Source: Acidobacteriaceae bacterium
GTDB lineage: Bacteria > Acidobacteriota > Terriglobia > Terriglobales > Acidobacteriaceae
Direction of reading: 5' to 3'
Length of the DNA: 64,000 nt
NCBI GenBank assembly: GCA_030041435.1
Contig: JASHNW010000050.1
Span: 62,001-126,000 of the forward strand
The notes under the pieces are model-generated. The model saw only the letters and a list, made by a program, of their open reading frames with translations. It was not told the origin of the DNA and did no database searches. Every line of letters starts with the position of its first letter. Position 1 is the stretch's first letter. Shown here piece after piece: positions 25,492 through 33,948 of this stretch. The position numbers and the translations under genes were made by a program.

Positions 25492-28400
25492 ATGGACATC
25501 GTTCTGGTGCGACGCAGTCTCGCCACGCTCGTGGTGGTTTTACCGGTGCTGGTGCTGGCGCGATCGGCCAGCGCGCAAACGCCCGGTACAGGTGCAATTT
25601 CGGGAACAGTCTACGACCCTGCACATCAGGCGATCGCAAAGGCTCAGGTGGTCGTGATCGATCAGTCGACGCAGGCCTCGCGCACGGCGACAACGGATGC
25701 CGAAGGCACCTTCCGCATACCGCTGCTGGCGCCGGGGACGTGGTCGCTCACTGCGACGGCTGCCGGTTTCCAGCCGGCTCCGCCCTCCGCGGTCAGCGTC
25801 ACAGTCAGCGAGGTGAGCTCGGTGGACGTCGTTCTGGCCGTTGCCAGCGCGAATACCACCGTGCAGGTCTCGGCCCGTCAAAATGCCGCGGACCTGGAGA
25901 GCTCCACGCTGGGCGGTGTCGTCGACCAGCGGGAAATTCAGGCGCTGCCCCTCGCCAATCGCAATTACACGCAGATTCTCGGCCTGTCGCCCGGTGTCAT
26001 CGTCGATCTCCCGAATGCCGCCGAACTGGGATCGGGCACCGAGAATGTCGCCTCCGACGGCGCAACGCCTACCGCGAACAACCTCCAGTTCAACGGTATC
26101 GATGCCAATAACCTCGCGGAGAACTCCGCCGCGACCGCGGAGACCTTTGAAGTGGGCACCGCGATTCCCGCCGTCGATACCATCCAGGAATTCCGCGTGC
26201 AAACTGCGAACTTCGACGCGGCTTACGGGCGAGGGACCGGGGCCAACGTCGATCTGGTCAGCCGCAGCGGCACCAATCGATTCCATGGAAGCGCCTGGGA
26301 GTTCGTCGACAACAACAAATTCAATGCGAGCGATTTCTTCTCGAAACTCAATGGCCAGCCGAAGCCCGACCTCAAGCAGAACGAATTCGGCGCAGCGCTC
26401 GGCGGCCCTGTCAGGAAGGACCGTCTGTTCTTCTTTGGCGCGTATCAGGGTCACACCGAAGTGAACGGCTTCAGCCAGGAGCAGACTCCGCTCTTGCCCC
26501 TGCTCACGTCGGATCGTTCCGCTGCAAAGCTGGGAGCGCAATTCTGCCCGGCAGGAAACCTCGACGCCTCCGGCCAGGCGGCCGCCGGCTACTTCACCCA
26601 GGCGGGAGGCGTGCAGGTGGCCTGCGACGGATCCAACATCAATCCTGTCGCGCTTGCGATCCTGAACGCGAAGCTTCCCAACGGACAGTTCGCCGTGCCC
26701 AGCCCGCAGACAGTGCTTCCGGCAACCGGTCCGGATCCCTCGGACCAGGTGCCGCTCGGGTTGTCCACCTACGCCATCCCTGCGTATTACCGCGAAGATC
26801 AGTTCTCGATCAATCTCGACCAGGTGTTGAACGAGAAGAACACGCTCGCCGGCCGCCTTTTCTGGTCGCGCGCTCCTGCTGAGGAGCCATTCTCGCCGAA
26901 TGCGGCGAATGTTCCCGGATGGGGTACCAGCGAGTTGAATCGCAACACGATGTTTGTGCTTGCGGATACCCATGTCTACAGCGCAAATCTGGTGAACATC
27001 GCGCGGTTCGGCTATATGCGTTTCGATGGCCTGGCGACAGTGCAGAATCCCCTCACCGCCGCGGCAATCGGAGAAGGGACACCGACCGGCGCGGCCGGCA
27101 CTACGCTGCACGCTCCCGGCCTCACCGTGGGCGGCTTCACCATCGGCGATGCAGGTACACCTTCGCAATGGCAGGTGACCAACTCTTTTATCTGGCAGGA
27201 CACCGTGGCCCTTACGCGCGGCCGTCACAATCTCCGTTTCGGAGAGGAAGTGAAGCGGGATGAAGTGGACGAAAATCAACCGCAGCAGACGGACGGACTG
27301 CTGGAGATTGGAACCTTCGACGATTTTCTGCTGGGTGAGAGCGCGGCGCAAAACGGCAGCCCCTTCGGCCTCAGCAACATCACGATCAGCATCTCCGGCG
27401 GCGGCATCTTTCGCAGAAATGAGCGCTACAACGACCTTGCCTCGTTCGCTCAGGACGACATTCGCCTGACCGACCGGCTCACGGTGAACGCCGGGGTACG
27501 CTACGAAATCTTCGGCGCTCCGACTGAGACCACCGGGCGCCTGCCGAACTTCAACGCCGATACGGCACTCCGCGGGTCTGTTCCCGCGTCGGGAACCTAC
27601 AGCGGATTCACCCTTCCCTCCAACTTCCCGGGCGCTATGCCGGCCGGAATAGTGAAGACTTCCTTCGCCGGCTTATATCGAACCCCGCTGGGCGACGTCT
27701 CGCCGCGCTTCGGATTTGCGTGGCAGCTCACCCAGCACCCGACCGTGGTTCTTCGCGGCGGGTACGGCGTGTACTTCGACCGGCACTCCGGGAATCTTGC
27801 CGAGCAGACGCTCGCGCAGCTTCCCTTTGCTACGCTCCAGTTTGTTGCCGGCGACCCCAACGGCGCGGCAACGCTGCAGAGTCCGTTTGTCCCGCTGGTG
27901 CTGCCGGCGTCGAGTTATCCCGTCTTCATGCCCCGTTCCCCTGCTTCGGCTTCCTTCATCGAAGGCACCAATCCCGGCATGCGCGACGGCCGGACGCAGG
28001 AATACAACCTGAACGTGCAGTATGCGATGGGCCGCGGCTATCTGCTGGAAGTCGGCTACGTCGGGACCCAGTCCGCGCATCGCTCCGGGCAGGTGGAATT
28101 CGATCAGGCCCTGCTGGCCAGCCCGGGAAATCCGATTAACGGGCAGACGGCAAATTCCATCAACAACGTGACCGCGAGACTGCCGATTCAGGGGGTCAGC
28201 GAGGGCTCGCTCTTTACCGACTCCGTCTTTGTCGCCAACTACAACGCGCTGCAGATCGGCCTCCGGCGCCAAATGACCGCCGGCCTTCAGCTGCAGACAA
28301 GCTACACGTGGTCGAAGAACCTGGATGAGGTCAACGGCGAGTTTGGTACCGACGTCTTCGAACTGCAGCTTCCCACCAATAACCAAAATGATCTGCGCCG

Positions 28401-29028
28401 GTCGTCGTACGGGCCAGCGGGAGACGACCGCGACCAGCGCCTCGTGGTGAGCTTTGACTGGGCCGCGCCGCGCTGGTCGCTCGGGCCCGCTGTAGCGCAG
28501 CACGCGCTGTCCGGATGGACGTTCTCCGGCATTGGATTGATCCAGTCCGGCATCCCTCTCAGCGTTTTCGACAGCAACGCCGGTTCAGTCTATGGCCTGC
28601 TGAGCAGCCAGACACGTGCCGAGCGAACGGGCAGCGATCCTTCCACGCACGGATCGCTGTACAAACGGGTGCTCAACGGCTATCTCGACCCCGATGCGTT
28701 CACCCGCGCGCCCGAGGCTCCCAACGGAACAAGTCTGGCGGATCAGGACTTCGGCAACAGCGGCGTTGGCTTCGTGCGCGGGCCCGGCCAGCACAACGTG
28801 GACCTCGCCCTGGAGCGCACTTTTCCGCTGACCGAGTCGAGCAGCCTGCACTTTCGCGCTGAGTCGTTCAATTTCACCAACACGCCGCAGTTTGCCAATC
28901 CCAACACCAGTCTCGGCTATGCCGATCCAACCCAGCTGAACCCTGTCGCCAGCCCCTCGTTCGGCCTCATCAGCGGGACTGTAACCGCTCCGCGCCTCAT
29001 CCAGTTCGCCCTGCGCTATTCGTTCTGA
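25492..29028 (+). CDS. TonB-dependent-receptor-like protein with carboxypeptidase-regulatory domain (Oar-like)
   Basis: 1178 residues. The signal peptide ends near ARSASAQ. The carboxypeptidase-regulatory-like domain runs about 30-120 (GAISGTVYDPAHQAIAKAQV and DAEGTFRIPLLAPGTWSLTA). A plug-like section follows (VDQREIQALPLANRNYTQIL; FDAAYGRGTGANVDLVSRSG), and then a very long barrel ending in LIQFALRYSF with terminal Phe. Close in design to the truncated receptor at the left edge. The next gene (HprK-like kinase) starts 44 bp downstream and an MFS transporter follows, so it heads a possible operon. Substrate unknown. Confidence 0.92.
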   Translation: MDIVLVRRSLATLVVVLPVLVLARSASAQTPGTGAISGTVYDPAHQAIAKAQVVVIDQSTQASRTATTDAEGTFRIPLLAPGTWSLTATAAGFQPAPPSAVSVTVSEVSSVDVVLAVASANTTVQVSARQNAADLESSTLGGVVDQREIQALPLANRNYTQILGLSPGVIVDLPNAAELGSGTENVASDGATPTANNLQFNGIDANNLAENSAATAETFEVGTAIPAVDTIQEFRVQTANFDAAYGRGTGANVDLVSRSGTNRFHGSAWEFVDNNKFNASDFFSKLNGQPKPDLKQNEFGAALGGPVRKDRLFFFGAYQGHTEVNGFSQEQTPLLPLLTSDRSAAKLGAQFCPAGNLDASGQAAAGYFTQAGGVQVACDGSNINPVALAILNAKLPNGQFAVPSPQTVLPATGPDPSDQVPLGLSTYAIPAYYREDQFSINLDQVLNEKNTLAGRLFWSRAPAEEPFSPNAANVPGWGTSELNRNTMFVLADTHVYSANLVNIARFGYMRFDGLATVQNPLTAAAIGEGTPTGAAGTTLHAPGLTVGGFTIGDAGTPSQWQVTNSFIWQDTVALTRGRHNLRFGEEVKRDEVDENQPQQTDGLLEIGTFDDFLLGESAAQNGSPFGLSNITISISGGGIFRRNERYNDLASFAQDDIRLTDRLTVNAGVRYEIFGAPTETTGRLPNFNADTALRGSVPASGTYSGFTLPSNFPGAMPAGIVKTSFAGLYRTPLGDVSPRFGFAWQLTQHPTVVLRGGYGVYFDRHSGNLAEQTLAQLPFATLQFVAGDPNGAATLQSPFVPLVLPASSYPVFMPRSPASASFIEGTNPGMRDGRTQEYNLNVQYAMGRGYLLEVGYVGTQSAHRSGQVEFDQALLASPGNPINGQTANSINNVTARLPIQGVSEGSLFTDSVFVANYNALQIGLRRQMTAGLQLQTSYTWSKNLDEVNGEFGTDVFELQLPTNNQNDLRRSSYGPAGDDRDQRLVVSFDWAAPRWSLGPAVAQHALSGWTFSGIGLIQSGIPLSVFDSNAGSVYGLLSSQTRAERTGSDPSTHGSLYKRVLNGYLDPDAFTRAPEAPNGTSLADQDFGNSGVGFVRGPGQHNVDLALERTFPLTESSSLHFRAESFNFTNTPQFANPNTSLGYADPTQLNPVASPSFGLISGTVTAPRLIQFALRYSF

Positions 29029-29072
29029 CCCGGGTGCGATGCGCCGGCCCAAATTATCGACGGAGAAACTTC

Positions 29073-30083
29073 ATGATGACGATTCAGGAAATCGAGTCCG
29101 CCTGCGACCTTTCTCGGCCTCCCGACTTTTCCCGGCACGCGCTCGAAGAGCCCGAGGCCTCGCTGCGAGAGATGTTTTCTTCTCTTGGTTTTCCGGTGGA
29201 AGTGCGCACGAACTCTCCCGAGATTCTCGCTTACTTCGGAGCCAGTCACTGCATGTTCGATAAGATTTTCGATACCGAGCCGGTGTCGGTTCGCGTTCAC
29301 GTCGTCGAGAGCAGTTCCATCGACTGCCCGCCCTCGCCGGTTCACCGCATACTGGGTTCGCTGCTGGTATGGGTGGCGGACGATTCGAACTACGGCATCG
29401 TCGACCTCGCTCGCAACACGACAGAAATCGTCGTGTCCACGGCAGCGCTGCATCACCCGCTGTACCTTCGCTATTTCTTTCTCGAAGCCGCGGCCTCGTG
29501 CCATATTTCCACACGCTACACAACGCCGGTGCACGGGGCCTGTGTGGGGTTCGATGGGCGCGGCGTTCTGCTCTGCGGCGACTCGGGCGCAGGCAAGTCC
29601 ACGTTGTCCTTCGCCTGCGCGCGGGCGGGATGGACCTTTCTCACCGACGACGGAAGCTTCCTGCTCAACGGCCAGGCCGATCGCCTCGTCATCGGCAACT
29701 GCCATCAGGTGAGATTGCGGCCCTCGGCCGCTGAACTGTTTCCAGAGATCGCAGACCTTCCCGTCACGCCGCGGGCGGAAGGCAAGCCCTCCATCGAGGT
29801 GCCCACCGCAAGCCTGCCGCACATTCGCACTGCGGAGGCGGCGCAGGTCGACTTCATTGTCTTCCTCAACCGCAACTGGCAGGGCCCGCCGCAGCTCATG
29901 CCGTGGCGCCGGGACGTTGCCCGTCACTCCATGCGCCAGGTGCTGTTCGGCATTCCTGAATTGCTCGCTGTGCAGTACACCGCGATCGAGCGGCTGCTCA
30001 CTGCGGAAGTGTTTGAGCTGCGTTACAACACTCTGGAGCCGGCCATTGAACGCCTGCAGCTCCTGGTGCGTGAGGGCCGGTAA
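29073..30083 (+). CDS. HprK-like serine kinase domain protein
   Basis: 336 residues from the ATG at 29073 (GGAGAAACTTC upstream). The Walker A GDSGAGKST lies at 169-177, followed by FLTDDGSFLL, which matches the HPr kinase/phosphorylase C-terminal fold (PCK-like). The N-terminal 150 residues are not a classic HprK domain. No HPr gene is nearby, so it is not a carbon-catabolite kinase by context. Proteins like this occur in lasso-peptide, PqqD-linked and exosortase-type loci. The MFS gene begins immediately after its stop codon, and a PF14907-type nucleotidyltransferase lies 6 kb away. Target unknown. Confidence 0.82.
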   Translation: MMTIQEIESACDLSRPPDFSRHALEEPEASLREMFSSLGFPVEVRTNSPEILAYFGASHCMFDKIFDTEPVSVRVHVVESSSIDCPPSPVHRILGSLLVWVADDSNYGIVDLARNTTEIVVSTAALHHPLYLRYFFLEAAASCHISTRYTTPVHGACVGFDGRGVLLCGDSGAGKSTLSFACARAGWTFLTDDGSFLLNGQADRLVIGNCHQVRLRPSAAELFPEIADLPVTPRAEGKPSIEVPTASLPHIRTAEAAQVDFIVFLNRNWQGPPQLMPWRRDVARHSMRQVLFGIPELLAVQYTAIERLLTAEVFELRYNTLEPAIERLQLLVREGR

Positions 30084-31412
30084 ATGGATCTCCTTCCTGA
30101 GCCGCGGCCGCAACAGTCCGCTCGCCGCCGAACTCCCCTCGCCTGGTTCCGCAAACACGATCTGGGGCGCGGATTCTGGACCTTCTTCACCGCCGCTTTC
30201 TTTTTCGACGCCGGCTTCTCCGTCTACTTCTTTCTCTTCAATCTCTATCTGCTCGATTTCCGTTTCAGTGACCGGCTGATCGGCTTGATCGGCGGAGCCT
30301 TCGCGCTCGGCTCGGTGGCGGGAACGCTGCCGGCCGGAGCCCTGGCGCGGAAAATCGGGGTGCGCAGGCTGCTCATCGCCTGCTTCATCGCGGCGCCTCT
30401 CTTCGGCGCACTGCGCGCGGTGTGGTTATGGCCGCCGGCTCAGATCGGCCTCGCCTTCCTGGCCGGCGTGTCCATGTGCGGCTGGAGTGTCGGCTATCTT
30501 CCATCCATAGCCGGCCTGACGACCGAGAAGAATCGACCCGGCGCATTCAGCCTCATTTATTCCGCCAGTATCGCCAGCAGCGCCGTAGGCGCCGTTGTTT
30601 CCGGCCGTCTGCCGCTGTGGCTCAGCCGCGCAGGCTGGGCGCTCACCGCCGTCGAGGTCAAGCGGCTCACCCTGCTTGGCGCCTGTGCTATCGCGGCTGC
30701 AGGCATGGACGCTGTGCTGCTGCTGCCTCGTACTTCTTCCCACGGCGGCGACTCGGACGCCGAACTGCAGGCTCCGATGCGCTGGTCGCGCTTCAGGCTC
30801 GATCCCTTCCTCGTTCGATTCCTTGTCGTCATGGGGCTCTGGTCCGCTGTTCTGGCCTCGTTCACTCCCTTTGCGAATGTTTATCTGTCGCGCCAACTGC
30901 ATATTCCGCTTGCAGCCATCGGGATTATCTTCGCCGCCGCCCAGGTCGTGCAGTTGTGCGCCGGTCTCCTCAACCCCGCGCTCTTTCGCTTCGTCGGCCT
31001 CGCCGGCGGTATTGTCGTCACGAATTTCGCCGCGGCCGTTGCCCTCGCGCTGCTGAGCTTCGCTCGCAGCGAATCCTTCGCCGTACCGCTGTACCTGATC
31101 TTCGCGGCCGCTCAGTGGATGAGTTGCCCGGGCCTGTATAACCTGCTGATGAACGAAACTCCGGAACAGGAGCGCAGCACCGCAGCGGCTCTCACCATGT
31201 TTTGCAGTTCGGTAGTCGGCTGTGTCGCGACGCCGTGCGCCGGAACGCTGTTTACGCGCTTCGGTTACCCGCACGTCCTGCTGGGAATTGCAGCCTTCGC
31301 GCTGTGTGTCGCGATCCTCTGCCGGGTTCTGCTGCCTGCGCGCCGCAGCGCCTGTGCGGCGAAGGACCCAGCATCGACATCACCGCGGAGAATCGCAAAC
31401 AACGCCGCCTGA
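30084..31412 (+). CDS. MFS transporter
   Basis: 442 residues, starting directly after the stop of the HprK-like gene (TAAATG), so cotranslation is likely. About twelve hydrophobic segments are visible, beginning with FFTAAFFFDAGFSVYFFLFNLYLL. The loop after helix 2 (RFSDRLIGLIGGAFALGSVAGTLPAG, shown only in part) is MFS-like. The first 30 residues are a charged cytoplasmic leader. Likely exporter or importer in the inner membrane; the substrate may be the product of the adjacent kinase locus. A longer family match cannot be made from sequence alone. Confidence 0.88.
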   Translation: MDLLPEPRPQQSARRRTPLAWFRKHDLGRGFWTFFTAAFFFDAGFSVYFFLFNLYLLDFRFSDRLIGLIGGAFALGSVAGTLPAGALARKIGVRRLLIACFIAAPLFGALRAVWLWPPAQIGLAFLAGVSMCGWSVGYLPSIAGLTTEKNRPGAFSLIYSASIASSAVGAVVSGRLPLWLSRAGWALTAVEVKRLTLLGACAIAAAGMDAVLLLPRTSSHGGDSDAELQAPMRWSRFRLDPFLVRFLVVMGLWSAVLASFTPFANVYLSRQLHIPLAAIGIIFAAAQVVQLCAGLLNPALFRFVGLAGGIVVTNFAAAVALALLSFARSESFAVPLYLIFAAAQWMSCPGLYNLLMNETPEQERSTAAALTMFCSSVVGCVATPCAGTLFTRFGYPHVLLGIAAFALCVAILCRVLLPARRSACAAKDPASTSPRRIANNAA

Positions 31413-31432
31413 CCGCCGGCCGGTGGCCGGCC

Positions 31433-31753
31433 CTACGGGTTCAGGTAGCGCAGCAGCTCCTTCTCCTGCTTCTCGCTCAGCGAGGCCCGCACGCGCATGT
31501 GCCGCACGATCGTCCCCGAGATGCTGGGCGGGAAGCCTTCGGGGGTCGCGTGACAGCGGGAGCAGTTCTGGTCGAAGATGCGCTCCCCGTCCTGCTCGGC
31601 ATGCGTTGCGGAAGCGGCCGTCTTCCGCGCCGCCTGATGCGGGGCGCCCTGCTGCGCTGCCTGCGACGGCTCCGGTGTCGCCGCCCACACGGCCGCACAC
31701 AGCGCGACCATCATCATGGTTCCGGGCAAAAGATATTTGGGGCTCAAGGTCAT
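31433..31753 (-). CDS. Small exported cytochrome c
   Basis: 106 residues from the ATG at 31753, which overlaps the upstream outer-membrane-protein stop in ATGA and follows GGAAAGGAAA; a start 12 bp earlier also exists. After a signal peptide comes one haem motif CSRCH (C64, C67, H68), with a probable Met ligand at 86 in IVRHMRVRASL. The C-terminal helix EKQEKELLRYLNP is cytochrome-like. Coupled to the outer-membrane protein upstream. Confidence 0.9.
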   Translation of the reverse strand: MTLSPKYLLPGTMMMVALCAAVWAATPEPSQAAQQGAPHQAARKTAASATHAEQDGERIFDQNCSRCHATPEGFPPSISGTIVRHMRVRASLSEKQEKELLRYLNP

Positions 31754-32811
31754 TTTCCTTTCCATGTGGGCAGCAGGTATCGATAAACGATGCCCGTCTC
31801 CCAGATGTTTTCGTTGCGCGTTGAGGAGAACTGCCGCGAGTAGCTGGTCAGGATCCTCACGTTGTGCGGCAGGTTGTAGTCCAGCCCGAAATCGGCTCGC
31901 TGCGTGTCCACCGCCGGCAAGCTGTCAGAGCCCGTCTGGTTCAGGCGAAAGGTCTGCTGCATGCGAAACAGCGGCTCGAAGCGGCCCACAAAGCTGTCGG
32001 CGCCGCCGAAGGCCGCCATGCGGTAATCGGCCTCCACCCAATAGCCATCGCCATGCTGGCCGCGCGCAAACTCCGAGCGCAGACGAAAGCCGGTGCCGAT
32101 GGGTTCCCACCAAAGGTGGGTGCCATAGAAGTTTTCCTGCGTGCCCTCGAGAAGCCGCCCGTACGAAGCGCCCACCTCCAGCCCCTGCACCGGCAGATAC
32201 ACCTCGGCGCGTCCTCCGGACGATCGTTCCGCGTTGAACTGTTGATTGCCGCTGCGTGCGGAAAACCACGCTGCGTAATCGATGGTGTAGTGCGGCCGGC
32301 TCACCGCCGATCCCCGCAGCTCGCCGCCCACGCCGGTGCCGCTCGACATCACGCCGAGCCCGGCGATCAGCGGACCGTCCTGGAAGTTCCCGATCCATAC
32401 CGGCGACAGGCGCTCATTGTATGTGCCGAAGGGCACAAGGTAGCTGCCGCCGACCACCGTGAGATGAGATGTCAGCAGATAGTCTCCCTGCAGGTAGGTG
32501 AGCCCGACAAAGTGCGAATGGTCGTAGCCGGCCTGCGGGCTGCCGCTGGGCGAGAAGGTCTCCAGCAGGGCCGCGCGCGACTCCACCAGAAAATGCGGCC
32601 CGATGGGGACCGCTGCCAGCGGCTCGGCGATGGTGAAGTAGGTGGTGTTGCCGCCGGTGGTGCTGGAGAAGAACGCGAGCCCCCCGGACAGCAGCGGCGT
32701 ATCCTGTGCCGCTGCGTGGAACCATCCACAGAACCCAACGGCAACCAGCAGGATCAGCCTCGAAAGAAGAGGCCGTAACAAGAAAGACAGCTGAACTCTC
32801 GGTGGCGACAT
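31750..32811 (-). CDS. Predicted outer membrane beta-barrel protein
   Basis: 353 residues with a signal peptide (VAVGFCGWFHAAAQ). The mature part alternates polar and aromatic residues in strand-length blocks, for example VESRAALLETFSP, GYWVEADYRMAAFGG and ENIWETGIVYRYLLPTW. It lacks the terminal Phe but ends in a strand. It overlaps the cytochrome c start by 4 bp, so the pair is an operon. A role in electron transfer across, or sensing at, the outer membrane is possible but unsupported. Confidence 0.7.
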   Translation of the reverse strand: MSPPRVQLSFLLRPLLSRLILLVAVGFCGWFHAAAQDTPLLSGGLAFFSSTTGGNTTYFTIAEPLAAVPIGPHFLVESRAALLETFSPSGSPQAGYDHSHFVGLTYLQGDYLLTSHLTVVGGSYLVPFGTYNERLSPVWIGNFQDGPLIAGLGVMSSGTGVGGELRGSAVSRPHYTIDYAAWFSARSGNQQFNAERSSGGRAEVYLPVQGLEVGASYGRLLEGTQENFYGTHLWWEPIGTGFRLRSEFARGQHGDGYWVEADYRMAAFGGADSFVGRFEPLFRMQQTFRLNQTGSDSLPAVDTQRADFGLDYNLPHNVRILTSYSRQFSSTRNENIWETGIVYRYLLPTWKGK

Positions 32812-32983
32812 AGTTACGACGTTAGTGGGCGCGCGGCTGCGATTTGTCGGCGGCTTGTCTCCACGTTGTTATTTGCTTGTCGGGGGCGAGGACGGAGTGC
32901 CGTGCGCGGATACTCCGCCTTTGAAAAGTCAGAGGTCTGGGCAGAGGTTCCTTCGGGTGCCGCGGTTTCCCGGCTCGAAAAAC

Positions 32984-33318
32984 TGGTGCGGGCGGAGGGA
33001 CTTGAACCCTCACGGGGCTTGCGCCCCAACGGATTTTCTTACCAACGACGACTTTCGCCGCCCTGCCGGAATCGCGTCCCAGAGACGCTCCGGCAGGTTC
33101 GTGGTCTGGACTATACCTTCACCATGGCCGTTCGGCCAGCAGGTGCTGCCCGTCTAGTCTCTACACCTTCCCCGTCCAGAGTGCTCCGTCGGGGGCTTGG
33201 CTCGGGATCGCCATCTGACAGGGTTCCCCGAATTTGAGCAGTTCTGCATCGCCGGTTTCCCGGCGAGCACTCAAGTTGCGCTTAAGTCCGATGCGTCTGC
33301 CGATTCCGCCACGCCCGC
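32984..33318 (-). tRNA. tRNA-Leu(UAA), split by a group I intron
   Basis: Exon 1 is 33284-33318 (35 nt, ending at the first anticodon base U34). Exon 2 is 32984-33037 (54 nt, with encoded CCA). The acceptor stem GCGGGCG (33312-33318) pairs with CGCCCGC (32988-32994). Joined exons give an anticodon loop CUUAAAA in a CGGA/UCCG stem, a long variable arm, and TTCAAGTC in the T loop, the normal leucine isoacceptor layout at 89 nt. The interruption between U34 and A35 is the position used by the cyanobacterial and plastid tRNA-Leu intron. Confidence 0.95.
33038..33283 (-). ncRNA. Group I intron (IC3-like) in tRNA-Leu(UAA)
   Basis: 246 nt with no intron ORF. Core elements in order on the minus strand are: P near 33221-33235 (UUCGGGGAACCC), Q at 33194-33208 (AUCCCGAGCCAAGCC), R at 33149-33164 (GUAGAGACUAGACGGG) and S at 33108-33117 (GGUAUAGUCC). 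P1 is formed by exon ACUU with intron GAGU, leaving the expected U-G wobble at the 5' splice site. The last intron base is G (33038). P4 (UCGGG/CCCGA) and P7 (ACUA/UAGU) pair correctly. It should self-splice with guanosine. Confidence 0.93.
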
Positions 33319-33384
33319 GTGGCCACCTTAAGTATAAGGCTCGGGTGTCGCTGCGAGGTTCCTTCGCTGCTTTGCCGGCGTCGT

Positions 33385-33720
33385 TCATCTCGCGCATGAT
33401 ATTGATGGCGCGGCGTCGAGGCGGGTCGTGATTCTGTAGGCATAGAATTTTCTGATCCTCTCAGCCGATGTCCTGCAATTTTTCGCGATCTGGTACATGT
33501 CCGCCCCTCCCACCACGCGCAGGCAGACCCAGGTGTGCCGCAAGCTGTAAGCGGTACGTGATTGACCTTCGCGGTCGGTTTTCAGTTTCGTTTCATCGAG
33601 AATGGCGTTGAACAATTCCCGGTGCCACTTCGGGAAAAGGAGTTTCGTGGGTTCGGGCATGCGGGTCTTGCCGTTGCTCCCTACCTGCCCGTCGATCCGC
33701 GAAGGATGCAGGCGGATTAA
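33385..33720 (-). pseudogene. C-terminal remnant of a tyrosine recombinase/phage integrase
   Basis: The C-terminal part of the frame ending at 33385 reads YSLRHTWVCLRVVGGADMYQ, then IAKNCRTSAERIRKFYAY. This contains the box II Arg-His (SLRHT) and the nucleophile Tyr of the tyrosine recombinase fold, in the subfamily where NCRTS replaces the usual LGHSS. Only roughly 110 residues look homologous; the upstream part of the frame to about 33921 has no integrase character, and the N-terminal domains and first catalytic Arg are absent. It lies 66 bp from the tRNA-Leu gene and just downstream of the TIR-PFK gene. The 5' limit given is approximate. Confidence 0.75.
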
Positions 33721-33948
33721 GGTGATCGGGTCAGAATTACTCCACCTTTGCCGCGAGCGCCAGGTGAAGTTGGTTGAGGTGGACCTGCTATGGGGCTTTG
33801 CTGAAGGGCAGGACACCCGCAAGGAAACCCTCGCGCTCCGCCGTGATGAGATCGAGGCGTGCCGGCGTTTCTTTATCGGTCTGCTGGGCGAGCGCTGCTT
33901 CTGGGCACCAGCTCCGGTCACAGCGCATCGAGCGATACTTTCGCCTCA

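Noticed and set aside
25540-27351. 603-codon minus-strand frame over the second receptor
   Set aside because: Antisense shadow of the receptor gene with no domain or ribosome binding site.
33004-33330. CRISPR- or riboswitch-like reading of the structured region
   Set aside because: No spaced repeats. The structure is fully explained by the tRNA-Leu exons and group I intron.
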